A DNA stretch of 64,000 nucleotides from Stenocarpella maydis (Eukaryota; Ascomycota; Sordariomycetes; Diaporthales; Diaporthaceae), in contig NQMI01000002.1 of assembly GCA_002270565.1 (NCBI GenBank), positions 620,001 through 684,000 on the forward strand, in the 5' to 3' direction. Shown here one piece after another: positions 11,384-22,700 of the stretch; within the stretch, counting starts at the first letter, position 1, and each line of letters starts with the position of its first letter. Under the pieces are notes generated by a model that was not told the DNA's origin, did not search any database, and saw only the letters and a program-made list of their open reading frames with translations. The position numbers and the translations under genes are program-made.

Positions 11384-12295
11384 ATTAAGTGCTGACCGCT
11401 CCTACCGACCCTACATATCCGACCCCGCGAATGCTGGAACTAGGAGTAGTTGTAAGCTTCTGGGCCGTCAGTGATCCACAGGACCAGACAATCCCTCTCA
11501 TACAGAAATCAATACGACCCATAGTTGAAAAACTATACAATGTGCTCAAATGGGAGACAATGCAGTAGTTCTGGCTCTCGACAAACAGACGAGGTTAGCC
11601 CCAGCGCTATCGTGTATTGAAGGTATCTGAACAAATTGTCTAAACCAGTCCGAGTTCCGACCGGGTCCTCAAAGGTGCCCCGGTACCCGATCACGGACAT
11701 TTCAAGGTGCCCCACACCACACCGCCCGCCGCCAAGATGCTGTTCCTGTGCCTAGACCCGCCTCGGCCTCCAGGCTGCCGCCTTTGTGAGCTTATTACCG
11801 GGCTGGGCTGTGTCTGGCCTGTCGAAAGCGAGGTGTTCCGAGGTCGTCTGGGTCTTGGGAAATCAACTGATGCATGAGGGGGCTCGTAATGTTTTCAAAT
11901 TCACACCTTGCCATTGATCTTTCCGAGGTGCGTTTGAACGCGCAGTCTGTGATAAACACGACGAATCGCTACGGATGGTTCGGCGTTGTGTTAGTTCGAA
12001 CCCTGTGGCTGCTATGTTTTTAATTGCGACGAGATGCGTACAGCCGGAAGTTGTTGGTGAAAATGCAGAAACGATATAAAATGGCTCCATATCTATTCTA
12101 CATTAACTACGCTATGCAATACCAGAAGCAAACGCCTCGTGGTAGGCAGCCATTACATTTTTTGGTAAGTAAGCAGTTGTTCTTCTCAGTATCTCCCATC
12201 GCCATGTTCCCACCACTTACGCTCGAGGAACTGCCAGTAACAAAAACCTTGGTTGCGTCACCGTTGTAAGTCTGAAGTGTATAACTACATGACCT
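11384..12295. other. intergenic, no gene seen
   Basis: Lies between the Tc1/mariner element and the unrecognised minus-strand ORF. The short ORFs here have no recognisable features. Confidence 0.4.
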
Positions 12296-12640
12296 CTAAC
12301 AATGCGAGAAAGAAGGGTAGGGAAGACCAATTGAGCCAACGATGTCACAGACATAGTTTACTTGGTACTTAGTAACTTTGGTTGAAAATTCAATGTTGCT
12401 CACAGTCGTGTGCATGTCACCCTCCAACAGACTATGCCCGACGCCAATTGGCCACATGATCTGCGCTATGCATCTATCATTGCGATTCGCATACCATTCC
12501 ACCCCCTTGAGTGCTGCTCCGGCATAGCGACCTAGAGGTTGAGTTGAATAGGGATTATAATCGAATCGGATCTGTTCCCGACCTCTCCATACCCACGAGA
12601 GACTGCCAGAGCCCGGATTTACTTTAGGCCGATGCAGCAT
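12296..12640 (-). CDS. unrecognised ORF, possibly the last exon of a small gene
   Basis: An open frame on the minus strand with ATG at 12640 and a TAG at 12296-12298 (114 codons plus stop). The frame is open upstream to at least about 12710 and there follows a possible acceptor (CATCAG). The composition is balanced and protein-like, with Trp, Tyr and Cys spread along it (for example RFDYNPYSTQPLGRYAG and ECP-free stretches such as EWYANRNDRCIAQIMW), unlike nearby spurious frames. I recognise no domain. It could be a lineage-specific gene, a gene remnant, or a chance ORF. Confidence 0.3.
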   Translation of the reverse strand: MLHRPKVNPGSGSLSWVWRGREQIRFDYNPYSTQPLGRYAGAALKGVEWYANRNDRCIAQIMWPIGVGHSLLEGDMHTTVSNIEFSTKVTKYQVNYVCDIVGSIGLPYPSFSHC

Positions 12641-12649
12641 TCGTGACAA

Positions 12650-13290
12650 CGGATCCCTATCTGTCTTATCTACCCCGTTAGAGTAGCCAAAGCGAAACCT
12701 GATGAACTGTATCAGAAGGCATGGCTAGTCCGGATCTGGCACTAGCATATTGTCTTACCACTGCAAGCGCCCCGTTAACATCCCCCCCCTCCCAAGCTCT
12801 GCCCCTATCGCCAGATCTCTGCTCTCCACACACTTTTGGGGGCCAGAGTCACTGTTTATTGGACCACACGAGCCATAAAGCGGAACCACATCTGCACATC
12901 CCATTCCTACGGACAGATACAGACCCCACTCGCCGCTGAGTGAATTGCCGCATGTGGACATCACAGCCGGGGTTGTGTATTGGATGACACGCCATTACTA
13001 ACATTACTGACAGAGTGTTGGAAAGCCACACATGCTTGGAGAAGGTGAGATCATGCCTTTGCCTCTGCCAGTCATGAGAACTAGCCATATTTCGCGACGA
13101 TGTTGGTACCCCAAGCTAACCGCCTATGCCGCTACGACAGACGTTGTCTGTTATCGACACCCGCCGCAACCTTCAGCCGCACGGAGAAAACGCCATTCTG
13201 GTTCACTTGGGCATCGAGAGAAAGTCCCTCCTTAACCACCGAGCCTAGGAGGATAGCAGCAACCGCCGCGGCCTTGGCCGTCACAAAAGA
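12650..13290. other. upstream region of the Zn2Cys6 regulator gene
   Basis: No gene of its own that I can support. It separates the minus-strand ORF from the plus-strand regulator and probably serves as the regulator's promoter and leader. Confidence 0.4.
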
Positions 13291-14691
13291 ATGCCCGCAA
13301 AGCGCATCAGGGTCACCAACGGCTCATGCTGGCCATGCAAGAAGAGACGGGTCAAGTGCGACCTCGCCAAGCCGGTCTGCCAGCGCTGTGCCTCGGCCGG
13401 CGCGGCGTGCGACTACAACAGCCGCCTCATAAGGTGGAGCACGCGTCCGACCCTGGCCGGCCGCGTGCCCCCGACATATGGCAGCAGCGTCCCGAGGGAC
13501 GACGTGCGCCTCGCCGCAGCCTTCACCGACGTGTGCGAGCGGCACGCCCTCGACTACTTCCACCGCCGCGTGTGGCCCCTCCTCTCCACGTGCAAGGACG
13601 CCGCCCCGACCCCCATCGCGCTGGAGCACCGGGTCGTCCTCCTCGCCGCGTGCGTGCTCTCCGACTCCCACCGGCGGCTGCAGGACAGCGCCTCGCACGG
13701 CCACGACGCCCTCGGGAGGCGGCGGCTGGAGTGCCTGGCGGCCGTGAGGGCGGAGATAGCCGGCTGCTGCGTCGACGTGCGCGGCACCGGCACCCTGATC
13801 AGGCTGCTGTTCGCGGTCAGCTTCCTCTACTTTGACGACGGCTATGTGGGCTGCACCCTCAAGTCCGCCTCGACGTCTAGCCACCACAGCGGCGTCCTGG
13901 CTATCCTCGAGCGCCTGGGGGGCATCCAGTCCGCGCTGAGGAAGGCCCCGGAGCCGCTCCACCTGCTCATATCGGGGTTTGCAACCACGGACCTCACGAC
14001 GGCCGTCATCCGGGGCCGGCCTCATTCCTTTCCGCCCCAGGTGTGGGACACCATCGACAAGGGGCCGGTCTGGTGGGTCCGAGACCGCATGGGCAGGGTG
14101 TCGCTCGCGTCCGTCTTCCGGGAGATGGCCAGCATGTGCGCGTATCTGCAGGCGACCAGTACCATGGCCGAGGACTTCTCCATCGAGCGCGTCCGCGGGT
14201 ACGAGGCTGCCCTCCGTCCCGTATATGCACCACTGACGATTGAGGACTGCGACGGCCGGCACACGGCCTCGGGGGCTTCTGAGGCCCTGCCGGATGTGGA
14301 CGTGGAAGCCGTGTATGCCTTCACTATGATCCGGGCCTTCCAACATGCCGCTTTGCTCTACCTGTATAGGGCCATCTGTGGCCTCCCAACGCGCCACGCG
14401 CTTGTCCAGCAGCACGTCAAGTCCTGTCTCGTTTGCGTCTTCGAGATCCCACGCCAGTCCAAGGTCGTCAACTGCATCCTGTTTCCTCTCTTCATTGCCG
14501 GGACTCACTCCATCTCGTCAGAGGAGCAGAGAGCGGTCCTGAGCCTGGCTGATGCGCTTTACGACGACATGAGATTCGCCTCCATCGAGGCTACGATATC
14601 TGTCTTCAAGAATGTCTGGCGCTCCGACTGCACGAATAAATCTTGGCTTGAAATGTTTGAACATCTTAGTCCGCACGCATTGGTCTTGTGA
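13291..14691 (+). CDS. Zn2Cys6 fungal transcription factor
   Basis: A single-exon gene of 466 aa. A Zn(II)2Cys6 binuclear cluster sits at the N-terminus with exact spacing CX2CX6CX6CX2CX6C (C13, C16, C23, C30, C33, C40), so it should bind DNA in the nucleus. The basic run KKRRVK lies between C16 and C23. The rest is helical and resembles the fungal-specific C-terminal regulatory domain of such factors (Fungal_trans_2 type; inferred). It is followed on the same strand by the hydantoinase/DUF917 gene and the CYP505 gene, so a pathway-specific regulator role for them is plausible but unproven. The ATG at 13291 is the first in frame shortly before the zinc cluster. Confidence 0.9.
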   Translation: MPAKRIRVTNGSCWPCKKRRVKCDLAKPVCQRCASAGAACDYNSRLIRWSTRPTLAGRVPPTYGSSVPRDDVRLAAAFTDVCERHALDYFHRRVWPLLSTCKDAAPTPIALEHRVVLLAACVLSDSHRRLQDSASHGHDALGRRRLECLAAVRAEIAGCCVDVRGTGTLIRLLFAVSFLYFDDGYVGCTLKSASTSSHHSGVLAILERLGGIQSALRKAPEPLHLLISGFATTDLTTAVIRGRPHSFPPQVWDTIDKGPVWWVRDRMGRVSLASVFREMASMCAYLQATSTMAEDFSIERVRGYEAALRPVYAPLTIEDCDGRHTASGASEALPDVDVEAVYAFTMIRAFQHAALLYLYRAICGLPTRHALVQQHVKSCLVCVFEIPRQSKVVNCILFPLFIAGTHSISSEEQRAVLSLADALYDDMRFASIEATISVFKNVWRSDCTNKSWLEMFEHLSPHALVL

Positions 14692-14756
14692 GTTTGACAG
14701 TGGCCGTTGCACATGTGTCGTTCGAATCTAACTGTGGAAACCACTTTGAACTTTAC

Positions 14757-14789
<33 letters not shown>

Positions 14790-15731
14790 TCATGGACTTG
14801 GGCAATCGCTTGAGCTCAATCTTCAAGGAATTTACTATTACCAGTAGATGCGACAATCATCATGAATGCGTGTCTCTTCTTTTCTTCTTCGGCAGTGACG
14901 TGTCAGGGCCTCGGTGCAGCGACTAAACTCCGTACTCGCGCCTTGAGCATTGCACATTTGAAGTTGACCATCTCCGCTTTTGTGAGTGGCATCCACCGTG
15001 TTGCCCCCCGGTCCAGGAGTACGGGGCCCTGAGGGAAAGGCGTCTCCTGCCACGAGATACAGGGTACTGCGGTATTACGAGCGATGGTGGTTACGCCTTT
15101 GCATCAGGATTATGGGCCCGGTAGTTAAGTGGTTCACAGAGTGTCCAGCAACTCGAGCCGGATTTGCGTTGTGGCGTTGTACACGCGTGCCCTCTTCGAA
15201 CCCTCCACACAAGGAGCAGGGCCGCCCTATGCCAAAGACCACAAGCGTGAAGTAGCAGCCATACCGTCCCCTTGTATCGATTCATGCTGAGTGTAACGTC
15301 AGTGAAGCTAGCGGTATGAATGAATAACTCAAAGTATCTGTACAGCCCGTAACTAACCTGAGATTCTCAAGGAAACATCTCCGAAAGCTGTATAATGAGA
15401 CGTACCTTTTTCTGTCATTCTTATACACAGCAGTCCAGGGCTTGGGGATGGAAATCCTCCGGCACCTGTTATCGGAGCACTAGATCAGCGCCCTCCGAGA
15501 AGTGCCGCCCGGCATGCGGATCATACACCCGAGGAGAAGGGGCCACGCGACCAAGTAGATCGATCACGACAAAAGAGGCCATGGGACATTAGGCATCATG
15601 AGTGATTTATTACACGCGCGACTCCGGCCGAGCAACACCACTTCCGAGCACGATCCGATATTGACCAACGCTCATAAATGCCATAACCCGAAACGCGACG
15701 CCAATCCTACAGCCTCTCCCCCACGGATAAC
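14692..15731. other. intergenic with a 31-nt poly-T tract
   Basis: Holds the 3' flank of the regulator and the promoter of the hydantoinase gene. A run of 31 T lies at 14758-14788, about 67 bp after the regulator stop. A tRNA-like A-box/B-box pair around 15121 and 15195 was examined and rejected. Confidence 0.5.
14758..14788 (+). repeat. poly-T homopolymer (31 nt)
   Basis: An uninterrupted T run. It could be the poly-A tail scar of a retroposed sequence on the minus strand or simply a slippage tract; no element is visible beside it. Confidence 0.9.
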
Positions 15732-18631
15732 ATGGCGGCACCCCCCCCCCCGACAAGACGCCTCCGGATCGGCGTCGACGTGGGCGGCACCAACACAGAC
15801 GGCGTCATAATCGACCCGGCGCGGTCCTCGTCGCCCAGCAGGGGCATGCTGGCCCACCACAAGGCGCCCACGACGACCAACCCGAGCGACGGCATCAGCG
15901 CGGCCTCGTGCTGGGCCACTGGGCGAGCGTCGCGGGCGGGCTCGAGGTCGACGGGGCGCTGATCCGGGGGCTCGACGAGGCCGCCGTGCGGGAGCAGTGC
16001 CGGGCCATCGGGGAGAAGGGCATCCGCGCCGTGGTCGTCGTCGGCGTCTTCAGCCCCATCGACACGGTGCACCGGCAGGAGGAGCGGGCCGCCGAGATCG
16101 TGCGGGAGGTCCTCGGCGCGGGCGTGGACGTCGTGCTCAGCAAGGAGGTCGCGAGCCTGGGCTTCCTGGAGCGGGAGAACGCGGCCGTCCTCAACGCTGC
16201 GATATTGCCCTTTGCGCGGAGGACGATCCGGTCCTTCCAGGACCCCGTGCGGAGGCTGGGGCTGGAGTGCCCCGTCTTCATCACGCAGAACGACGGCACC
16301 TTGCTCGCCGGGGACACTGCTGCGAGGTTGCCCATCAGGACGTTCAGCAGCGGGCCCACGAACTCGATGCGTGGGGCGGCCTTCCTGATCCAGGGCGAGG
16401 AGGAACAGGAGGGCCAGGCGATGATGGTGGTCGACATCGGCGGGACAACGACTGACGTCGGGCTCCTCCTTGCAAACGGGTTCCCGAGGCAGCAGGCAGC
16501 CTACAGCGAGCTGGCGGGCGTGAGGATGAATTTCTCGTGCCCCGATATCAAGAGCATCGGCCTCGGAGGGGGGTCGATCATCCGCAAAGGTGCAGAGGGC
16601 CGGCCTACGACCGTGGGCCCGGATTCTGTGGGATATAAGCTTACAGAAGAGGCCGTCGTCTTTGGGGGTGAAGTGCTGACAGCCACGGATGCGACTGTCC
16701 TGGCGGTGCCTGGCATGACAATCGGCGACCCTTCGCTGGTGCAGGGGAAACTGACTGCAGACGAGCTGAGCGAGACTCGGGCCATCATCAGGCAGAGGCT
16801 GGAGAACGTCATCGACATGATGAAAACCTCGCCCGAGGACCTCCCCGTCCTGCTTGTTGGCGGAGGGGCCGTCATAGCTCCGGATGAGCTGAGAGGCGCA
16901 AGCAAGGTGCTCAAACCCCGCTACTCAGGAGTGGCCAATGCTATCGGAGCGGCCATGGCGAGAGTCAGTGCCGTGGTTGACACAGTCAAGTCCACGGAGA
17001 CCAAGCCGGCGCAGAAGCTGCTGGAAGAGATCTCGGCCGAGGTTTGCGAGAAGACAGTCGCAGCAGGCGCATCCCGTGGCTCCGTCAAGGTCGTCGAGAT
17101 GGAGACGCTCCCACTCCAGTACATTGCCAACAAGACACGGTTCATCGTGCGTGCTGCCGGCGACTGTGACTTTTCGAGGGCGGAATTCGCGAGCGTCCCG
17201 CCAGCAGAGGATCAGGAGCCCGCCGCCGACGACATGGACCAGTACGAGAAGAAAGCCTTGACGAACGTGACCACGTCGGCCGGGACCAACAGCACGGGGG
17301 CGCCGGGCCCCAGGGCGCGGATGAGTGAAGCTGACCCGGGCGTATACCGCCCAACAGTCAGAGACCGCGTCTGGTACGTCAGCGAGACCGACGTCGCCTG
17401 GATAAGCTCGGGCTGCTACATCCTGGGCACCGGCGGCGGCGGCTCCCCCTACTCCCACATGGTGCGGCTGCGGCAGATGATCCGCGCGGGGGCCGTCGTG
17501 CGCGTGGTGTCGCCAGACGACCTGGCAGACCGGGACCGGGTCGGCTGCGGCGGGGGGATGGGCAGCCCGACGGTGGGCATCGAGAAGCTGGCGGGCGACG
17601 AGATGATGCAGGCGCAGGCGGGCCTGGCTGGCGTACTCGCCGCGGGCGAGCGGGCGACGCACATGATCGCGCTGGAGATTGGCGGCGGGAACGGCCTGCA
17701 GGGGATGATACTCGGGGCCTCGGGCAACATGGACCTGCCCTGCGTGGGCGGCGACTGGATGGGGAGGGCGTATCCCACCAAGTGGCAGACCACGCCCGTC
17801 GTGTTCAACGAGCGGCAGCCTGTGTTCTGCCCGCTGGCCATGTGCGACGGCAACGGCAACACGATCATCATGACCAGCGCCACGTCCGACCTCCAGGTCG
17901 AGAGGGCGCTGCGGGCCGCACTGAGCCAGATGGGCTCTCATGCCGGCTGTGCCGAGGGTCCTGTCAGCGGCGCCGAGACAAGGCGGTGGGCTGTGGAACA
18001 CACAATCTCTGCCGCGTGGAGGATCGGGAGGGCGGTCGAGAGGGCGAGGCGGGCCAATATCGTCGATGAGGTCGCGGAGGAGATCGTCAAGGAGGTTGGG
18101 GGAAGCACGGCGGCCAGGGTCCTGTGGAAGGGCAAGATCGTGGGCATCACGAGGACGCTCAGGATGGGGCATGTCTATGGCGAGTGTCTTATCGAGGGGA
18201 TGGACGTGGCCGGGGCAGGGGAAGGGGACAGCGGTGCGTTGAAGGCTGAGAAGGGCACAGGCCGGTTCGGGGGTCTGGTCAAGATCCCGTTCAAGAACGA
18301 GAACATCGCCGCAATCAGAGTGCATGGCCACGGGACCAACGGAGATGACAGCGAGGCACTGGAGAAGCAGGAGGACGTGCTGTGCATTGTGCCGGATCTG
18401 ATCTCGGTTATAGACGCGCAGAACGGTGAGGCTATCGGCACGCCAGAGTACAGATACGGTCTCCTCGTCACCGTTCTGGGGATGGCCGCCAGCGATAGAT
18501 GGACAGGCTCGGAGAGGGGAGTCGAGATTGGTGGCCCTGCGGGTTTCGGCATACACCATCTGAAGTATCAGCCACTTGGGAAATTTGTAAAACCTGTCAG
18601 TGTCATAGACGAGTTCGACGTGACTGAATAA
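15732..18631 (+). CDS. hydantoinase/oxoprolinase-DUF917 fusion, N-terminus disrupted
   Basis: A fungal protein of the hydantoinase A/oxoprolinase superfamily fused to a C-terminal DUF917 domain; related enzymes open cyclic amides such as hydantoins or 5-oxoproline using ATP. ATG at 15732 gives the ATPase-type motif GVDVGGTNTDGVI, then HHKAPTTTNPSDGI. At about 15895 the homology leaves this frame and resumes in another (RGLVLGHWASVAGGLEVDG), with roughly 60-70 residues of the family missing, including the usual GTTHF region. From 15905 to the TAA at 18631 one frame is intact, with VVDIGGTTTDVG and GLGGGSI motifs and a DUF917-like half from about 17350 (GCYILGTGGGGSPYS, HMIALEIGGGNG). As written no single frame spans the gene, so it is either a recent pseudogene or carries an assembly deletion. 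It lies between a regulator and a P450. Confidence 0.8.
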
Positions 18632-19419
18632 GGCACGTGTTGCAGATCAGATAAGCCAACGATTTGTGGTTTACTACGAATGGGATGGAATCTGACAATA
18701 TCAGACGCTCGTGGGATCTACATTTCTTACAGATGGCCACATGTTCGGCCATGCAGAGTGGTGGAGATAGTTATCCGAAGCTGACAATGACCTAGATATT
18801 TTCCCGTTACAATATTGTTGGTATGCCCAGTGGTAACATTTCTGATGCCAAAATGGTCGTGGGCGCATTCCAGCATAGTCCACTCCGGGCTGGGAGTCAG
18901 CCCAACTGATAATCAATCTCATACTGGCTGAGCCATGGTTGACCCCCCAGCTGGGTAAGCACTCTTCACTTCTACACTACGCAACTTCAGATGTGCAGTC
19001 AAGCCGCACCAGCCACACTCACCCGAGCCCGGATGCGATCCCGAAACAAGCTTTCGTGCTCCGCCGCTTAGCTACAGGGCCCACCCTTGCTATCCTCGCA
19101 TCACTTGCTGTGCGGGGCCATTCTCAGGCGGGGAAAACATCACCGTGCAGGAGCAGCAGACACTATCTGCCATAGACGCCGTCTCAACCTCGGACACTGC
19201 TGTTTGACAGCTCAAGCTCGACAATCTATCGTGGTCTTGAGGCCCAAATGCACAAAATAAGACTACACAGGCCTGAGTATTATGCGGGCAGGATGGGGGG
19301 GAACCGAAATGTCAGTACACATTGGGTCGTCATCGTCATCGTCACCGTCATCGTTCTCGTTCTCGTTCTCGTTCTCGTGTTCTGGTCTAAGATACTCCCG
19401 CATGGCTGCGCCGCCTTGG

Positions 19420-19564
19420 AAGGATTTCACATGCGCGTACCATAGGTCCATAGTATGGCTGATCTGCAATCCTGCCAGCTAACAAAGGATTTCACACGCG
19501 GCCTAGCTGCTGTGGCTCCACAACCAGGGTATGGTAGGTGTGATCTGAAATCCTGCCGGCTAAC
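19420..19564 (+). repeat. imperfect tandem duplication in the CYP505 promoter
   Basis: Two copies (19420-19483 and 19485-19564), each beginning AAGGATTTCACA or AAGGATTTCACAC and ending ATCCTGCC(A/G)GCTAAC, with TATGG and TGATCTG shared between. The second copy also makes an inverted GGATTTCA/TGAAATCC pair. It lies directly upstream of the TATAAA box. Confidence 0.75.
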
Positions 19565-19565
19565 A

Positions 19566-19571
19566 TATAAA
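19566..19571 (+). promoter_or_regulatory. TATA-like box of the CYP505 gene
   Basis: TATAAA about 230 bp upstream of the ATG at 19800 and just after the promoter duplication. Position and sequence are suggestive only. Confidence 0.35.
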
Positions 19572-19799
19572 CCTCTGGGGCGCGGGTTTTGCCTCACAGC
19601 CAGGAGAGAGCTCCAGTTTCCAACCTGAAGCTGTTTTCTGCTTGATCGGCCACCTCTGCACCACCCCCACCGCTCTGCTGGGGTCTTCTGGATCGCGCCC
19701 TTGGCTTGTTGAGTGTGCTATAGCCCGGACTCCTGATAAGCCTGAGCGCCTCAGCATTCCCTGCAATCTACCCAAGCCACAAGGTCGAAGATAGGGACA

Positions 19800-22700
19800 A
19801 TGGCTGTCCCCACTGAGATCGGTGGCCCTCCCGGGCTACCTCTAGTCGGCAACATCTTCGACCTCCAGGACGAGGTTCCACTCCGTGCTATCGAGCGCAT
19901 CGCCGACATACACGGGCCCATCTTCAAGGTGAAGGCACCTGGGCGTGAATCGATAATGGTCAGCGGATTCGAACTCTTCGACGAGCTCTGTGATGAAACG
20001 AGGTTCTATAAGCTGCTGGGCGGGAAGTTGGCTGCGGCAGCCGACTCTTCTGGCAAGCCCCAAGGCCTGTTCACGCAGAAGAGCGAGAAAGAGGAGGACT
20101 GGGGCCAGGCTCACCGCATCCTGATGCCCGCCTTTGGGCCTCTGGCAGTTGCGGAAATGTTCGATGGCCAGTAGCCGCTCCGAAAGTGAGCTTGGAGGAA
20201 GCTATTTGCTGACGGACCAACAGAGATGCACGATATTGCGTCACAACTTGTTCTCAAATGGGCAAGGCAGGGCCCGACGCACCGGATTCAAGCCTCCGAG
20301 GACTTCTCACGACTCACGCTGGACACGATCGCACTATGTTCCATGGACTATCGGTTCAACTCGTTCTACCAGGAAGATATGCACCCATTCATCAAGGCCA
20401 TGAATACGACCTTGGGTGCGGCCAACAGCTCCGGGCAGCTTGCCGGGCTCGTCGCCAGGCTGTTCCCCTCGTATAACGAGGAGGTGAAACAGAGTGTCAA
20501 GTTCATGAGAGACGTCTCCCAGGAGTTGGTTCAGTATCGGAGAGATCACCCTACAGAGAAGAAGGACCTGCTCAACTCTCTAATCCATGGCAAGGACCCC
20601 AAGACCGGCAAGTCGATGAGGGACGGGCTTATTGCTGCCAACATGCAGACTTTTCTAATTGCAGGTTAGTCGGGTGCTTTATGCCATCTCACCCCGGGAG
20701 GGCATGCATACTGAACCACCGCAGGCCATGAGACGACGTCTGGGCTGCTGTCGTTCGCCTTTCTCCAACTGCTCAAGAACCCAAACGCCTACTTCGCCGC
20801 CCAGGCCGAGGTCGACCGGGTGGTGGGCCACTCCAAGCTCGAGCCCAAGCACGTCAGCGAGCTGAAGTACATCAACGCCGTGCTCCGCGAGACCCTGCGC
20901 CTCACGCCGACCGCGCCAGCCTTCAGCCGCGCCGTCCGACCCGAGAATACAGAGGAGACCGTATACATTGGGGCAAAGAACCCTGACAGCAAGCACAAGT
21001 ACGAGATCCCGCGGGGCAAGTCGGTTGTGTGCCTCATCGGGAAGATCATGCAAGACCCCAAGGTGTTTGGCGAGGACGCCGAGCAGTTCAGGCCCGAGAG
21101 GATGCTGGACGAGCACTTCGAGAAGCTCCCCAAGAACGCGTGGAAGCCGTTTGGGACCGGGATGAGAGCCTGTATCGGGCGGGCATTCGCCTGGCAGGAG
21201 GCCGTGATGGCTGTGGCGCTGATCCTGCAGAACTTCGACATGCGGCTTGACGATCCGACATATGAGATGAAAGTCATCCAGACGTTAACCCTGAAGCCCA
21301 AAGACTTCTACATGCGCGCCAGCCTCAGGGAGGGAATCACACCAACCATCCTGCTCCAGAGGCTTAGTGGTGACGGGGCAGCCGCCGGGCAGCATAATGG
21401 CGGGGTGCCCAAGGCGGTGGATTCCGTGGCTGGTGGTGGTGACCACGCCGTGTCGATATTATATGGGTCAAACACGGGAACCTGCCAGGCACTGGCGCAG
21501 AAGCTGGCCGGGCAGTGTGCCCAGAGGGGCGTACAGGCTGAAGTACGGACGCTGGACACAGCCATGGGCCAGCTCTCCAGGGACAAGCCGACGGTCATCG
21601 TCACTGCGTCGTACGAGGGGCTGCCAACCGACGACGCCGCGCGCTTTGTGGCATGGCTGGAGAGTCTGAAGCAGGGAGGCGGGGACAGGAAGCTTGACGG
21701 GGTGAAATACGCCGTGTTTGGCTGCGGCCACAGTGACTGGGCCTCGACGTTCCAGAAGATCCCAACAGTGGTCGACGATATCCTCTCCCTCCTGGGTGGA
21801 AAGAGGATTGCCGACCGCGGGTTATCAGACGTCAGCAAGCAGGACACCTTCGGAGACCTTGAGGCATGGACAAGCAGCAAGCTGTGGCCCGCTCTCGGCC
21901 CTTACCTGAAGTCCCCTGAAGACCCGTCTGACTCTCCGACCATCCCAACCGTCGAGATCGAACTGTCAGCCGAGGAGCGCGCCGCCCACCTCCAGCAGAA
22001 CGTGCAATGGGGTAAAGTAATCGATGCCAGGGTGTTGACCGCACAGGGCGAGCCGGAGAAGCGCCACATGGAGATCGAGCTCCCGTCCAACATGACCTAT
22101 TCCGCGGGCGACTATCTCGCCGTGCTGCCTCTGAACCCGGAGCAGTACGTCAGGCGCGTCATTGACCACTTCAGCCTGCCATGGGACGGCATGATCACCG
22201 TCAAGCCGGGCTCGGCGACGTCGCTGCCCACGGGGAAGACGATCCGCATCTTCGACCTGCTCCAGGGCTACGTTGAGATCTCGCAGCCGGCCACAAAACA
22301 GGACATAGAGGTGCTGGCCTCGGTGTGCAGCCCAGGGGCCGCCAGGGAGAGCCTGAAGAGCTACCTGCTGTCACCCGACAAGTTCGCCGAGGTCATCGAC
22401 AAGCGCATCACCATACTCGACCTGCTGACAAGACACAAGGCCGACATCCCCCTGCCGTTCGCCACGTTCCTCGCCCTCCTGCCGCCCATGCGCACGAGGC
22501 ACTACTCCATCTCGTCGTCCCCGCTGGCCTCGCCCCGCTCGGCGACCCTGACATACTCCGTCCTCGAGGACGTGGCCTGGTACCAGCCAGGCGAGGAGGA
22601 GGAGGAGCCCGCAGGGGAGGAGAAGCCCGGGCGCCCGCGGGTGTTCCAGGGCGTGGCCGGGAGCTACATGCGGTCGCTGGGGCCCGGGGACCCGGTGCTG

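Larger units (their letters stand above)
18632..19799. promoter_or_regulatory. promoter region of the CYP505 gene
   Basis: An intergenic stretch of 1.17 kb with no gene. It contains one CCTCGG (19188-19193), the core known for FarA/FarB fatty-acid regulators in other fungi; a (GTTCTC)n/(GTCATC)n low-complexity tract at about 19328-19380; a duplicated promoter segment at 19420-19564; and a TATAAA at 19566-19571, about 230 bp before the ATG. CYP505 enzymes hydroxylate fatty acids, so fatty-acid control is a reasonable guess from a single short motif. Confidence 0.4.

Noticed and set aside
13324..14508. 394-codon minus-strand ORF opposite the Zn2Cys6 gene
   Set aside because: Antisense shadow of a GC-rich gene; Gly/Val/Arg/Asp composition typical of third-position bias.
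15114..15208. tRNA-like sequence with an A-box (TAGTTAAGTGG) and a B-box-like TTCGAACCC
   Set aside because: The base before TTCGA is not G, the T-stem bases do not pair and I see no acceptor stem; at best a decayed tRNA-derived fragment.
16925..18559. 544-codon minus-strand ORF opposite the hydantoinase gene
   Set aside because: Antisense shadow with high Arg/Pro/His content; the plus strand carries the family motifs.
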